Shown: in pieces, positions 33,263 to 46,006 of the stretch
How the letters are laid out: the number at the start of each line of letters is the position of its first letter
How positions within the stretch are numbered: position 1 is the stretch's first letter
Assembly: GCF_002775205.1 (NCBI RefSeq)
Contig: NC_036447.1
Coordinates: forward strand, 22,178,501 to 22,242,500
DNA: 64,000 nt
Origin: Xiphophorus maculatus
Taxonomy: Eukaryota > Chordata > Actinopteri > Cyprinodontiformes > Poeciliidae
Direction: 5' to 3'
Translations under genes and position numbers: made by a program
The notes under the pieces: generated by a model
Database searches by the model: none
Told to the model about the DNA's origin: nothing
Seen by the model: only the letters and a program-made list of their open reading frames with translations

Positions 33263-35832
33263 TTGTTTAGAAATACAGAAATGCTTTGGTCAATGAGAAG
33301 TGAGAAATTAAGCTATCTGATTAAAAGCAGAATTTTAAATATTTCTATTTTGCTCTGCATAATTCTTCCTACCATTTTGAGAAAAGTTGAAGAAAACAAA
33401 GTAGACAGCAAAGTGCTGAGGGGGAACTCACCAATCTGCTGATCTCACCTTGGAGTCACTGGGAGAAAGAAGGGAGAGGAAACTGGGACTTTGGTCCTGC
33501 TTGTCTTTCTGTTCTTCTCTTTTCCCTCCCTCTTTCTTTTTCTGTCACTCCCTCAAATTTTGCAACTTCATCAATCCCTCCCATTTTTATTCACTTAAGC
33601 ACTTCTGCCCCTCTCATCTTTGTTGCACGTTTCTGTTTTCCATTGCAGACTGCTCTTTAAAAGACAATCAGCAAAAAGGAAACTCAACCGTGAAATCTAT
33701 ATGTTAAAAAACTGGAAACAAAATAGTCTGACCTGCTTTTTGTTGCTATTATGAGTGTACAATAATTAGAGCATCCCTGGGAAACCTTATCTGCTTATGC
33801 ATAAAGTTTTACACCAACCACCAATGGGCCAGCCACATGTGCAACATGACCCTAAATGATAAAAGATTGCAAATTTGACTTTTGTCCCTTTATTTACTTG
33901 TACAGACTTTTACAAAGCCCCTGAGTCTCAATATAAATGTGAAATTTCACCTTTGAGTTTCTTAACCTTTTAATCGATTACAAACTATTGCATGTATATC
34001 CATGGCAATGCATATTACTCACATTTAGGGGTGGCATAAGATGTGCTCAGCAGCAACCTGCACTGATGATTACACTGTGCCTGTGTGGCTGAAGCTGAGT
34101 TTCATAACATCCTCAGTCGTGGCACCTCCTGAGTTACTGCAGAACCTTTCTAAGAATAGAGATGAATTATTTCTCAGTGACTTCTTGGAAACAGAAGATC
34201 CTTCATCAGTTAATGTGCTAGATTTCACCTGTAGACTTTAATGTGAATAAAGAAAAATATATCTACATTTTGTAGCCCAAAATGCAAATTAGCAAATAAC
34301 CTGTATTTAATGTAGTAATAAACGTCTGCTCACTGTAAAGCACACGTCAATGTGATCAGACTTAACCTCCCATCTTCCTTCACATCTTATAGTTGTGTTT
34401 GTGTTGTATACTTTTATGCTGCTTCTAAAGACAAAGACAAGTTGAAGACGTCCAGGAAAAGCAGAAATATTGAAGCTAGACGGCTCCCTCTAGTGGAGAG
34501 AAATATTTCTGGCGCAGTCTTCAGAAGACTTCAGTACAGCTCGATTTAAACATGGGATTTACTCATTTTGTTGAAGTTTGTCAAATTGTACAACACAAAA
34601 GTTTAAAGTTCCTTAAAGATTGACCGAGTTGTCAGTTTTATATTTAACATATATTATTATTTTGAGTCAAGATAGGTTTCAAATTTGCAATATTCCCCAG
34701 AATCTGAAATGTTTGGATCTATAGCATTAAGTGCTATGGATGCATCCAAAGCTTTTTGGAATGTAGGGTCATTGATCATGTTTGTGGAAAGATTCATATC
34801 CAAGTTATAACCTTAACTAGAATTAACACTATGATAGGCAACCATTTGCATTCACATTTACATCTAGACATTAAAATAATCAGTTTCTAAATTGGAACTA
34901 AATAGATGATAATCCTCGGCGTGGAATATTAAAGGCAGGAAAACTACAAGCTCTTTTGATATTTTATGTAAAAAGTTAACTTTGAAGGTGAGAAACAAAC
35001 CGGAGAGACGAGGAGCCAGCAGCAGGAAGCAGCAGCCTGAGAGATTTTGACTGAAAATAAAAAAATTAATAAATGAATCCTGGAGGCTGTTGCCAATCTC
35101 AAAGTTCTGCTGCACAGATTGTGTTTATGTTTTCTGGTCAATTACAGCTTAGGAAACGTTTTGTGGAAAGATTCATATCCAAGTTATAACCTATGAAACA
35201 GTGACTGGTTCAATAAAGCACTTTGCAAAGGTACTCACTCCAAATCAACCTTTTCACAGTGTGTCAAGTTACAAACAAGCTAAATTTTATCGTAATGTGA
35301 TTTTATTTCATAGAACAGTTCAAAGTAGTGAAGTGGAAGAAAAAAAAGTATTTTGAAGACTTTAGCCATTTGTTAGAGAGCAATAATGAGCAACAGCATC
35401 AAGAAGACTAAAGGCTCCCACATACTCAGGCATACTTCATTCTGTTCAAATTACTCAAGAGCACCTTTGTCCACTCAAAGAGGACAAAGGTCAATTTTTA
35501 CAACTTAGTACACATATTCTGTGTCAAACATCCTCCTTCTTTGTTGATGCCATGGCTGAAATTGTGAGAAATGAAGGAATTTGTCGGGAGAAATTTAGTA
35601 AATCAATACCCTTGATTATGAAATTTCAACCCTCTACAGACAGTGTGCATGGAGTCACAGTGACACGGTGTGCCTGAGAACGTTTGAGCCTTTAGAAAAA
35701 CAACAAACAGGTCAGGAATAAAGTTGTGGAGATAAAAGACTTGGGTTATAAAACAATGTTCCAAGATTTTAACTTTTCACATGATACTATTTAGACTGTC
35801 AAGCAGAACAATCCCAAGTTATGAAGTCAAGT
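33263..35832. other. Spacer between LINE and tektin-4, unit 2
   Basis: Counterpart of 11,439-13,841. Holds the Tc1-like terminus at about 35,219-35,350. The 33 bases at 35,160-35,192 are an exact copy of 34,781-34,813 and replace about 70 bases found in unit 1. No coding gene is supported. Confidence 0.4.
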
Positions 35833-38216
35833 TCAGTATCCTGAGAGTACTGAGATGGTTGGGTATCGTTTACGGTGAATCATGCATTTTTCCCTCTCAA
35901 TAAACAGTGAATTGGTTTTACAGTTTATGTCCTTCTCAAGAGCCATCCTTGACTCCTCCAGATGGGACAGGGAGCTCCTGGCTCCACTCAGCTTCTGCTT
36001 CAGAGACTCCAAGGAGGCATCAATCTGCCTCACTTCTCCTTCCAAACTGCAGACACAGTTCATACATGAGGACATGGACACATGACATAATACTGACGTT
36101 TCTGTTTGTGTGCATCTACCTGAGCTGGGGTTGGTCCCTGCAGAGCTCCATGTTTGGTCTGAGAGAGCGAAGGTAGAGTCTGGACTGAGCCACCCTCAGT
36201 GGAGCCTCTTTGTTGTGGATGGCCCGCTGTAGGACCTCAATGTTCTTCTCCTGGACACCAATTTGCTCCAAAGTCTACAGGAACAATAAAACAGTCAATC
36301 ACATTTCACCTGTCAGTCTGTTTCTTCTGTCTGTCAGCTCATCCACCTGAGCTAGCTTCATCTCCAGCTGGGTCTTGGCCTCAATAAGGTCCTCACAGTG
36401 CAGGCTGAAGGCTCGCTCCACGCTGGCGCATTGGACCCTCAGATCCTCAGTGGTGTCCTGCAGCATTTGCTCCACAAGCATTCTGACAAACAAAAACACA
36501 GCCACTGAGTTCTCAGCAGTCAAAGAAAATCACTCTGGCAACAAAGCGTACCATTGTGACTCTGACCTGAGACTCTTGGTAGCATGATCCTCCTGCAGGG
36601 CCATTGACAGGTTGTCTTGAGTAAACTTTGTCCATGATGAGGGCGTAGAAACGCTGCAGTAAATGAGGGAACCTTGTGTGTAAAAGTTGAATACAGCTCT
36701 GATGTTTCTAAAGAGTCAGACTCACTGCTCCTGCATGGTAGCAGAACTGGGGTGCTGCTGTGTGTCTGGACTCATGTTATGGTTTCTTCCACAGGAGTCA
36801 TCAAAGCTGTAGGCCTGACACTTATCAGACCAGTCCATCTCTAATGTTTGTTGGGCATCTTGGTTCCTCCTGGCCCACAGAAACCATCAACTCGTAGGAA
36901 TGCTGTTTTCTAAAGTGAGAGGCTTCAAACCAACTGGATCCCTGATTATAAGGGAGCCAGTCACCAGTTTTACACTTACTTGATCTGAGTGCCAACCTGA
37001 GCTGCAGTTTTCTTCAGAAGAGCCTGAATGCTCCTGATCAAGTCCACTTCCTACAAAACACGCAGAGCCACATGTTCAACCTGCTTTGCCTGTCTTACTG
37101 TGAGATTCATTTTGTGGAGATTTTCAGCTTACCTATTAACCCTTTACACAGTCTGCCTGAAGAACTTGAAACTTTCTAGACGTATTTCTTTCTGCGCCTC
37201 CTTTTCATTTTTGAGACTGTCCATGTTGTTCTCTGTTCTCCTCTCTCTAATTAATTGATTGATCGATTGATTGATTGAGAGCCGTGAATGGCCATCAGCT
37301 GCTGTAATTGGTCTAGCCCAGAATCCTTAATGACTAATGGGCCGATCTATCAGTTTTGTGTATCATATCATCACTAGAAAAAAACCCTCATCCGTCTCAA
37401 AATCGACATTGGCCCAGTGGGAAGTGCCTGTATGCCAGACAGCCATCTTGATTTGAACAGGTACAACCCATGCTATATTGGTAAAATAATTTGGGAAAAC
37501 AACCTCAGTCTCCCATTCCTCACTTCCAACATCCGCCATGGCACCTCGCCATGAATATTGCAAAGGGTCAATATTCATAGTAAACTTAAAGTAGTAAAGA
37601 AAGTATCATAAACCATGATCTCATTACTGTTAACTAGGCAAAATGTTAAATATAAACCCAAACAGTAATGTAACAATGCATTGCTGACCTTCAGCAGCTC
37701 CTCCTCCACCGTGTCTCTGACCAGCTCTGCTCCCAGTCTTCTTGCTCTGCAGGTCAAATTATCGGTGGCGATGGCATAAGGAGTCTCTGTGGCATCCAGC
37801 GCCCTCTCCAGCCGCTTCTTCACCATCAGCAGTGACTCCGTGTCGGCCTGCAGTAGCTCGATGTGCCGCTGCAGCTCAGACTTCCAGGAGTGGATCTCCT
37901 GGAGTCTCTCTCCAAGAAGACGCGTTCCTGTGGCCTGGGTCTTCAAAGCTGCTGCCTCAGTGTCCTGGCTCAAGGTTCTGGACTCATGCTGGATGTTCTG
38001 GGCGTCTCTGCGGTTGGTACCAGCCTGTTCAAGGATGGTTTGGTAATTGGAGAACCATTCAGCAGGAGTGTATTTAGCAGAGCGATACCCAGCAGTGGCT
38101 GAGCCCGAGGATGCCTGCGGCACTTCCTGCTCTAAAGGCGGACTTTTCTGGTGGACTCCTTGGGCTGCAGCTCTGCTGTCATAATGCGGCCGAGACACAA
38201 TGATTTCTGAACTCAT
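35833..38216 (-). CDS. tekt4: Tektin-4, copy 2
   Basis: Same seven-exon structure as copy 1. Exon 1 lies at 37,689-38,216, exon 6 at 36,120-36,274 and exon 7 at 35,833-36,046, with all splice sites and the RPNMELCRD signature kept and no stop in frame. It differs from copy 1 by a few residues: for example Tyr for Phe in SATAGYRSAKY, Glu for Lys in LLQADTESL, Lys for Thr in LEMKLAQ, Gly for Glu in KQKLSGARSS. The start and the upstream half-sites are unchanged, so this copy should be expressible as a second tektin-4. Confidence 0.92.
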
Positions 38217-38880
38217 TTTCTGACAGTACAGTTAAAAGAAAAATCAACCAGCAGGACAATCGGTGCAGGAGTGAAAGCAACCCTTTAGAAACCAGAGAGT
38301 TTGTTTGCTGTTGCCTATAGTTACACGTTTGCAGGAGGGGATCGAGTGACAGATAAGACGAGAGGAGTGGATGGCAACTTCCAGAGGCAACAAAATGATG
38401 AAACAATTTGAATTTACACCTTTGGGAAAATCAACAATTTCACACAGTTTTTATTTAAAATGACGTCTTATTAATGCTCCTGTTATCAAAACTTATATGC
38501 AGTAAATATTGTCTTCTATATTTTTCCGCGATGTTATTATTAAGTGGTCAGACTGGGATTATTTGTGCCAATAAGATAAGTGAGATAGCCAATAACTCTT
38601 AAACTCTTGGAAAAGCTAAAAGTTACATCCATTCAAACCGTGATGTCTCATTTTTTCCAGTAGGGGTCGCTGCCATTTAAACAGGAAGGAAATTACGTGT
38701 CTGTAACTGTGACCCACGAGTTAGGTTTAAAGCAAGTGTTTCTTATCAGACTTCTCTCCCTGTGTTAGTTTGTTGATAGGAAAACCCCAATAATTGAGAG
38801 CTACAGCAAGTCAGATTTAAGATCAAAGCTTAGCTCTAACAGCTTAAGGAAGTTTTAAAGAAACTTTTTAAACAACAGAT

Positions 38881-38979
38881 ATGTGGAGACAGCAGGACAA
38901 AGCGAAGCAGCAGGCGGCGGAGGCGGCTGTGGGACAGATTCCTGGAGCAGATAACAAAGACCACCTGGCCTTTACATGA
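38881..38979 (+). pseudogene. Small open frame divergent from tekt4, copy 2 (frameshifted)
   Basis: Same MWRQQDKAKQQAAEAAVGQI start as at 16,898. One extra base (CCACCTGGCC) ends the frame after 32 residues. The donor-like CAG|GTTTGT downstream is kept. It is unclear which copy has the ancestral length. Confidence 0.3.
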
Positions 38980-39478
38980 CAATTATGGACGACCCAAAAC
39001 ACTGGAGGCTGGTTTCAACTCTAAAGTTGTGTTACACAGATCAGGTTTGTATTTTTTCATGTCGACTTGACTTAGAAGTTGTTGTGAAAAAAAAGTATAT
39101 TGTCCACAGCAGGAGTCCTCAGACCAGGACTCAAGGCTTTAAGTTGCTGACATCGGTCCTCAAGGCCTGGATTTGAAAGTCATTTCTCTATTTATAGCTT
39201 TGCTAACTAAAGCCGTAGAGTCGGCTCACAAATACACTTATAAAAAATGTCTATACTCCAGCTTTTAGTTTATGTATTCATTTTCAGTCAACTTAATACA
39301 TGAACTCTCACTTTGTCCCGCCATTCATAGCTTTTGCTTTCATGTTAGCGATGGGATTGGACACCTTTGTTCATCACACACAGAAACGTATCTACCAGCC
39401 ATGTACCGCCCCGATGCCCTTTGTTGAGACTGGGATTATATAAAATTAGTTTTCTGGTTCGTTTCTGGTTTTTGATAG

Positions 39479-39970
39479 TCCACACAGGGGGGAAGCGTCA
39501 CTCTTGTGGAATGTGTGGGAAACAATTTACACAAACTGGATCTTTACACAGATACATTTTGATACACACAGGACATAAGATTTTTAGAGGAAATCTAAAA
39601 ATGGACAAATCTTTAGAGAAAAAGTTCATTTAAACAACCACTTAAGAATCCACACTGATGACAAACCATCCTGTTGTAATCTTTGTGGACAAGCATTTCA
39701 TAAGAAATGTGTTTTTAAAATACAAGAGAGTTCACACAGAAGAGAAACCTTTCTGTGTTCTCTTTGACAACACTTTACTCCAAAGACAAAGTTAAAGAAT
39801 CACATGAGAAATCACCAGGTTGGAAACCCTTTTGTTGTGATCTTTGGAATAAACAATTTACTTGTAAAGTATCTTTGAACAAGCACATGAGCTCGCACAC
39901 CAGTGAACCATATTGTTGTGATGTTTGTGGACAAATATTTAATGAAAAGACCATATTATACCACATTTGA
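39479..39970 (+). pseudogene. C2H2 zinc-finger gene relic, copy 2
   Basis: Counterpart of 17,499-17,990 with the same frame breaks. In addition the first zinc-ligand His of the leading finger is Tyr (SLHRYILIH for SLHRHILIH), which would abolish zinc binding. This supports relaxed constraint. Confidence 0.75.
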
Positions 39971-40596
39971 GCAAAAAAAAAGTATTCCCATAAACATTCA
40001 ACAACTGAGTTAAAAATAACCAGATGTATAGTTTAATACTATTTTTTTAAATGTATTTTTAAAAATTCATCTAATACTTGATAATTTTAAACAATTTCTT
40101 TAACTGCTTTTAGAGTGGAATTTGCATTCTTCCTCAGTTGTACAGTCCCATTTCTTTCTTAGACTGAATGTTTAAAACGTATTTTTCCATTAGAGTTTCA
40201 GTTCAGATTATGTTTGTATATTGGAATTGGTGTACACTATATTACTGTTTAAATTGTAGCAACTATTTGCTTAAAAGTGCCAAGTGTCATGCGTTTAGAC
40301 TTTGCATGCCAGATTTCAATGCTCAAGTTTCTAAGTATCAGTGCTGAAAGAACATTTTGATTAAATGCACAGGATTGGTGAAAAGGTTGGTTTATTGCAG
40401 CTTATATATTCATTACAATAACATTGAAATTACAGCATTTGTGAATATTGAATAGCTCACGTTCAGATAACGTTATTTAATAAATATTAAAAACATGTCT
40501 AAATGAAAACACACCAGCATTTGGTTGCTTTATTGAGCTGTTACAGAAGATGGCAGAAACTCTGGTCACGTGTTTCCTAATTTCTGCAGGTCTCCT

Positions 40597-43500
40597 TTAA
40601 AGGACGTTGTTGTAGATATCATTGTCATGACTTAACATGTTTGGAGTGGAAGAGTTCATGTAAACAGCATCTTCTTGTAACTCATAGATCTAAAGAAATA
40701 AAAGAAATAAGATTTTATTTGCAGGCAAAAAAATATATTTTAGAGCTGAAGTTCTGTTTACTCACATCATTGATTCTCATCTCCACTTTATTATCAGCAG
40801 AGTACAACACGTTTGCATTGATTCTGTCCACTGAAAACACAAAGTAAACATGATGTGATTCTGTGGGGATTTATGTGTTGGTGTATAATCTGTATAAATG
40901 TACCTTGCTTGATCCTTGTTTTGTATTTTAAAACCAGCAAAAGGACAAATGTCAGGATCAGAAGCAGAGCGAAGACCGCAGGCAGAATGTAGAATAAAGA
41001 AACATCTGAAAACAAGGAAATGGAGAATTAGCTGGTTCACAGAAATCCTCCCTAGAAACAACACGAGAAAATGAGAACCTGAGTTTCTTATTTTAAATGT
41101 TGTGGAAAAACTGTAATCACTTGCAGTTCAACTCGATACACATGTTCCTGTTTTCTCTTTCTCTCTCCACCACATTTACTTTGTTTTCTTAACTCTTATT
41201 TATAATAAGAGTTAAGTTAAGTTATTTGAGTTCAGCCCAATAATTCTCAGTGTCATTTAAGGATACATTCACACAACGAGCAAATGTGACCCAAAGCCTC
41301 AGACCTATTTCTGACTTTTTCCTGGCAGTCTGAATGGCAATATTTCGATTGTTTCATCTTCAAATAAAATCCAGTTTGTGCCACTTCCATATGTGGAAGT
41401 AAATTGAATATGTATCTGGTAGTTTTTGAAGGGTTGCAGTCTGAACGGTCATGTGGCTTTTTACCCAACTTTTGTGCCATAGATGTGAGATATGCACCAG
41501 AAGAAGGTAAAACTGGACTTGAACAATTTTTGAACATTATAATTATGAAAATATGAAAAACGTCTGTGACACTGAGGCACATCACATCACAGTCCCACCA
41601 CTCCTGGTTCTGACTACAATCCAAACAGACCTCTCTGCAGAGTTTGCAGTCAATTCACCACAAGAGGCCATTGCTGTTAGTTGTGCTTTCTTTTTCTTTT
41701 TTCTCTTGTGTTCTTGTCATGATAGATACTGTCACAAGATACTTTTAATTTGATCCGTAAATAGCTACATCTACTCTTACTTCCATAAACAGTTTACTGC
41801 TGAGTGATGTCAACGTTCTTCTATGATTGTGGGTTGCTTTTGTGTTGTAAACCGTTTGCACAGAAAGTCTGATTGCGGTACGATTTAATTAGAAGTATGA
41901 ACGACCACGCAAAAAAACAACTAAAGATTGGATTTCAGCAAAAAATTGAATTAAGCATCAAGACCTGTGATGTGAATGTTGTCATTTTTGTCTCAAACTC
42001 AAAACTCAGAAACCTGAAAAAGTTCACACCTCAAAAGTCAGTAGCATGACTCAATCTAATGAAAGAGGAACTAGATTTTGTTCTCCATCTTAAGGTTTCC
42101 TGAGAAAGATACTGAAAGATGGTTGGCATAACATTCTCTAGTGCTGATGTTCTCTGAATGTGTGAAATGCATGAATGTGTTGATGCTTTGTGAGTGAGGA
42201 TGTTTAGTGTGCATTTAAACAGCTACATCATTTCAGCCAATCCACTACTGATAAAACTAAATCCTACATTGAGGAGCTGGAAATGACCTTCAGTTTAATA
42301 ATGCAGAGATTCACTTTGTGTCATAAGAGCAGCTTAGACCAGTTAGACCAGAACATATAGAGATTGGAATAACAGGAATGAAAAGAGTGAGCAAAAACAC
42401 AAGTAAATAAACAGAAAGAAACAAAGAGTTTACCAGGTTTATGTGATGATGGGGACAGCGATGGTGGCTGTGATGTAACCTGTTCAGCAGAGCTGGTTGG
42501 AGCCACAGAGCTGGTTTGATTTTGAAGAGACTGTCAGAGAAAATACAAAAATTGATGTGGTAAAAAAAAACCCCAACAACCTTAACTGAATTTTGTGTTG
42601 CTTTTTATTATTATTCTATCTCTCTCTGTGTTGGTCTCCACCGACTGCCAGTTGTATCTTTGTGAATCTCAGCTGAGAGTCTGAACCACAGTAGTATGTT
42701 CCTGCATCAGCTTGCTTCCAGTTCAGTGATGATCACAGAGAAACAGGTGGAGGAGACATTGAGCAGCTTGAACTTGTTTGGTTCCCATCATGTCTGTACA
42801 GTTGTTGTGTTGGTCTCCTTTACAGAGGAACTTCTTGTTATCATGTTGTTGTCCTGAATTAGGACACTGCAGAGTTACTGGACGTCCCTCGATGCCACTG
42901 ATGTTGTACGACTTCAGACAGAACAATTCTGCTGGAGAAGGAAATTTTAATAACTGTTGTATTTATAAACTTCTTAAGATTCATTATCAAGTTAGCAAAG
43001 GCAGAATGATCTCTCACCTTTGACCTTCAGTTCAACAGCAGAGAAAACATCAAATCCTGAGTTTCTCTGGACTCCACAAAGATACGACCCAGAATCCTTC
43101 AGGGTCAGACTGGAAATGGTCACTGTGAATATTCTTGACTTCCTGTCATCAGAGAGTCTGAATCGTCCATTTTGTGTGTTGCTAGAGGTGATCACTGCCT
43201 GCTGTCGACATGTGGAGGGCCGGTTTCCTCTGCAGAGGAACTTCAGCTTGTTGATAGACTGAGAGTCGTACGGACAGCTGATGGTCACTGAACCTTCCTC
43301 AATACTTTGGATTTTATTCACTTTGTAGCAGCATCTGTCTGACATGAGGTTAATAAAACAATGTAAAGTGAAAGAAAAACTAGAAATAAATCTAAAACAT
43401 AAAAGAAAGTTGTACTTTTTTGATAGAGATTTATATTTAACATTATAGACTAGTACAATTGTCTTGTATTAACATGTCTGCATTGATGTCTAAACATGTA

Positions 43501-45064
43501 TTTATTTTCAACATAGAAGACGATCCAGATCTGCAAGTACATGATAATTCAACTAGCAAAATTAGAAAATACATTTAGCTTCTAATAACAGCTAAATTTA
43601 AGACCACACATTGATTAAAAGTGTGTATTATTAACATGGTTAGACATTGATGCTTCATTTAATTCATTTTAATTTGCTGTGAAATCTATAGTGAAATATA
43701 GAAACATGAACTTATTATTTACCTTCTTTTATGTACAGTTTTACTTCACTGTAGGTATCTTTTCCCCACCTAGTGACTCCACACCAGTATTTCCCAGCAT
43801 CATGTGATTGAAGATCAGAGATGGTCACTGTGACGATTCTGTTATTTTTATCATCAGTGATGGAATATTTGCCTTTATTCTTCTGTTTTGTTGTAATGAG
43901 AATGTCACTGGAGCCACAGTCATTCATACAAAAGTATTTTTTGCTATTCTCATATCCCTGGTCATAGTGGCATGAAACATTTACACCTCTTCCCTCATAT
44001 CCAAACACTTCGATCAAACCTTCAGCACTGATCACAAAACTCAAAGCTGCTGCAGACAGAAAACAACATCAGTTTAGTTTTTATGCTTCAACATTTGAAC
44101 AATAAATATATTTTTTTACAAATTTTTAAAACTACTTTTTCAAATAAAAAGCACAATTAGTTTGTATAAGATAAGACGATCACATTTCAGTCACAACACA
44201 AACAGGAAGTGCTACTGAGTCTTTAAGTAAATGCTATATAATTTAAAAACACATTTAATTTTAATGAAATAAAATTCATCATAAGATTAAAGCAAACTGT
44301 TGTCGATCATATATTATGTCTTACTGCAGATGATGATGTGTTGATGGCTCCACATCTCTTTGTTCTTCTAAACCAGAGTTAAACTGAGGCAGAAGTTATT
44401 TTAAAATGAGACATTTAGAGGAAACGTCAGAGCTATTAAGGATCCTGACATTCAGAAAGTTTAACAGCTTTTGAACTTGTCAACTTAATTCACAAGTGTG
44501 AAACGTCTTGTTTCTGCATTGGTCAAGTGATAACTCTGCAACCAATGATCTCACAGGCTTTACTCACAAAAACAGGAAATAGATTTTTTTCACCACAACA
44601 AAGTTTGGGTGGATTATTGAGGGACACTCAGTTTTCTGGTTTTTAATCTCAGCTGTGCAGATCTTCATGTTTGAACTTGAGAGAAACAGGAGAGAACAAA
44701 TTAAATTCAATGCCACTAACTTTAATTTTAAATTATTGTAATTTGCAAAAAATTAGAATGAAATTCTTAGTCTGACTAAGCAAACAGTAAATATACGTAT
44801 AAATAGAAAAGGTCATATGTATAAAAGACAATGGATAGATTGTAAATGTATTTATTTAAAAGCAAATTGAAAAACAAAAGTCGTATGTCAGCTACGGAGG
44901 GCGCCATCATGTCTATTTGATTTTATTCTAAATTTTTATTATGTTGATGACAAAATCTACTCCTGCTTTTAAAGCCAATGGAAACTGTTTAAATTATATT
45001 TGAAAACAAATAAATATTAAAACTTACCAGACAAGATGAACAACACGATCTGGAAGCTCCACAT
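40597..45064 (-). CDS. CD300/pIgR-like receptor A2, tyrosine tail (frame disturbed by probable sequence errors)
   Basis: Exons match gene A1: leader 45,028-45,064, alternative leader 44,325-44,355, Ig1 43,723-44,049, Ig2 43,018-43,338, Ig3 42,642-42,931, stalk 42,434-42,530, membrane 40,904-41,005, tail 40,766-40,830 and 40,597-40,689. Ig1, Ig2, membrane and tail exons are open. Ig1 differs from A1 mainly in CDR-like loops (DQGYENSKK for DERYEDSKK; TRWGKDT for TRWGIDT). The stalk has five extra codons (SLSPSSHKPG) plus one extra base. Ig3 carries several single-base indels (GGTCTCCACC, CAGCTTGCTT, GAACTTGTTTGG) and does not read through. These indels sit in a stretch where indels are frequent everywhere, so I infer an intact gene read with errors rather than a true pseudogene. 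The membrane segment keeps Pro, not Arg; the tail keeps the IYELQ, VYMNS and IYNNV motifs. Confidence 0.75.
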
Positions 45065-46006
45065 CTTTGCATTATTGAGGACGACAAACTAAACCAGAAA
45101 CAATGTAGAAGTGAAACATGACGTATTTTAAGGAAACCACATTGGTGTGATGAGTTCAGCCCTTCACACATATCAGCAGGCCTCATAAATGATGTGTAAA
45201 ATGATCATTTTCTCTATGTTTCAAATGCTAAAACTAAACTCTATCAAAACAACCAAACAGTAAGAAGACATGCTTATTATTAGTAAAATTAAAATAAGTG
45301 TTTACAAAGTTGGAGGAAATGGTCATAGGAAATGTGGAGGGCTGAGGTGTAGTGGTTAGTGCTGTATCATCTCAGCAAGAATATTTCCTGTTTAAATATA
45401 AGTGAAGCAGAACTTTCTGTCTATAGTTTGATAATTTATTTTAGAACATTCATCGATGTTCTCCAGGTTCTCTTTCTCTCATTGCAAAACTGTTTATAGT
45501 AACAGAATCTAGTGAATAAAATGAGCAGGAAGAAACATGTTGCCACACATTGAGGTAGAATTAAAATTTATTTTAAGTCAAACTGACAAATGACAAATAT
45601 AGAAACATAAAAAAGATTACTAGAACAATTAAGAGGATGAAAAAACTGTAGATTTAAAAAGTGTTTTCCTCTACAAGAAAACCTTATCACCTTCATGATT
45701 TAGTCTTAATATAAAAAGAAACAAAGGCTGGTTCATCAAAAACCTCTTATTTATTGTGGTGTGGAGAAAGTTATATAATGAAATAAGTTGCATCATTAAA
45801 ATATTTAGCAATTAGCATCTAAATTTTTAAATTAGCTTGAAATGTATATAATAATTTCCTCTGCAGTGCATTTCATCATTTTGCTTTCCGACAATCAGAA
45901 TAAATATCTTCATTTGTGGTGAGACTTTGGTTCACATGTTGAGATTCTGCAGCTTCATCGTTGCTCCTGATGCTTTGATGCAAAGGTTGAGCTGTCTTCT
46001 GGATTT

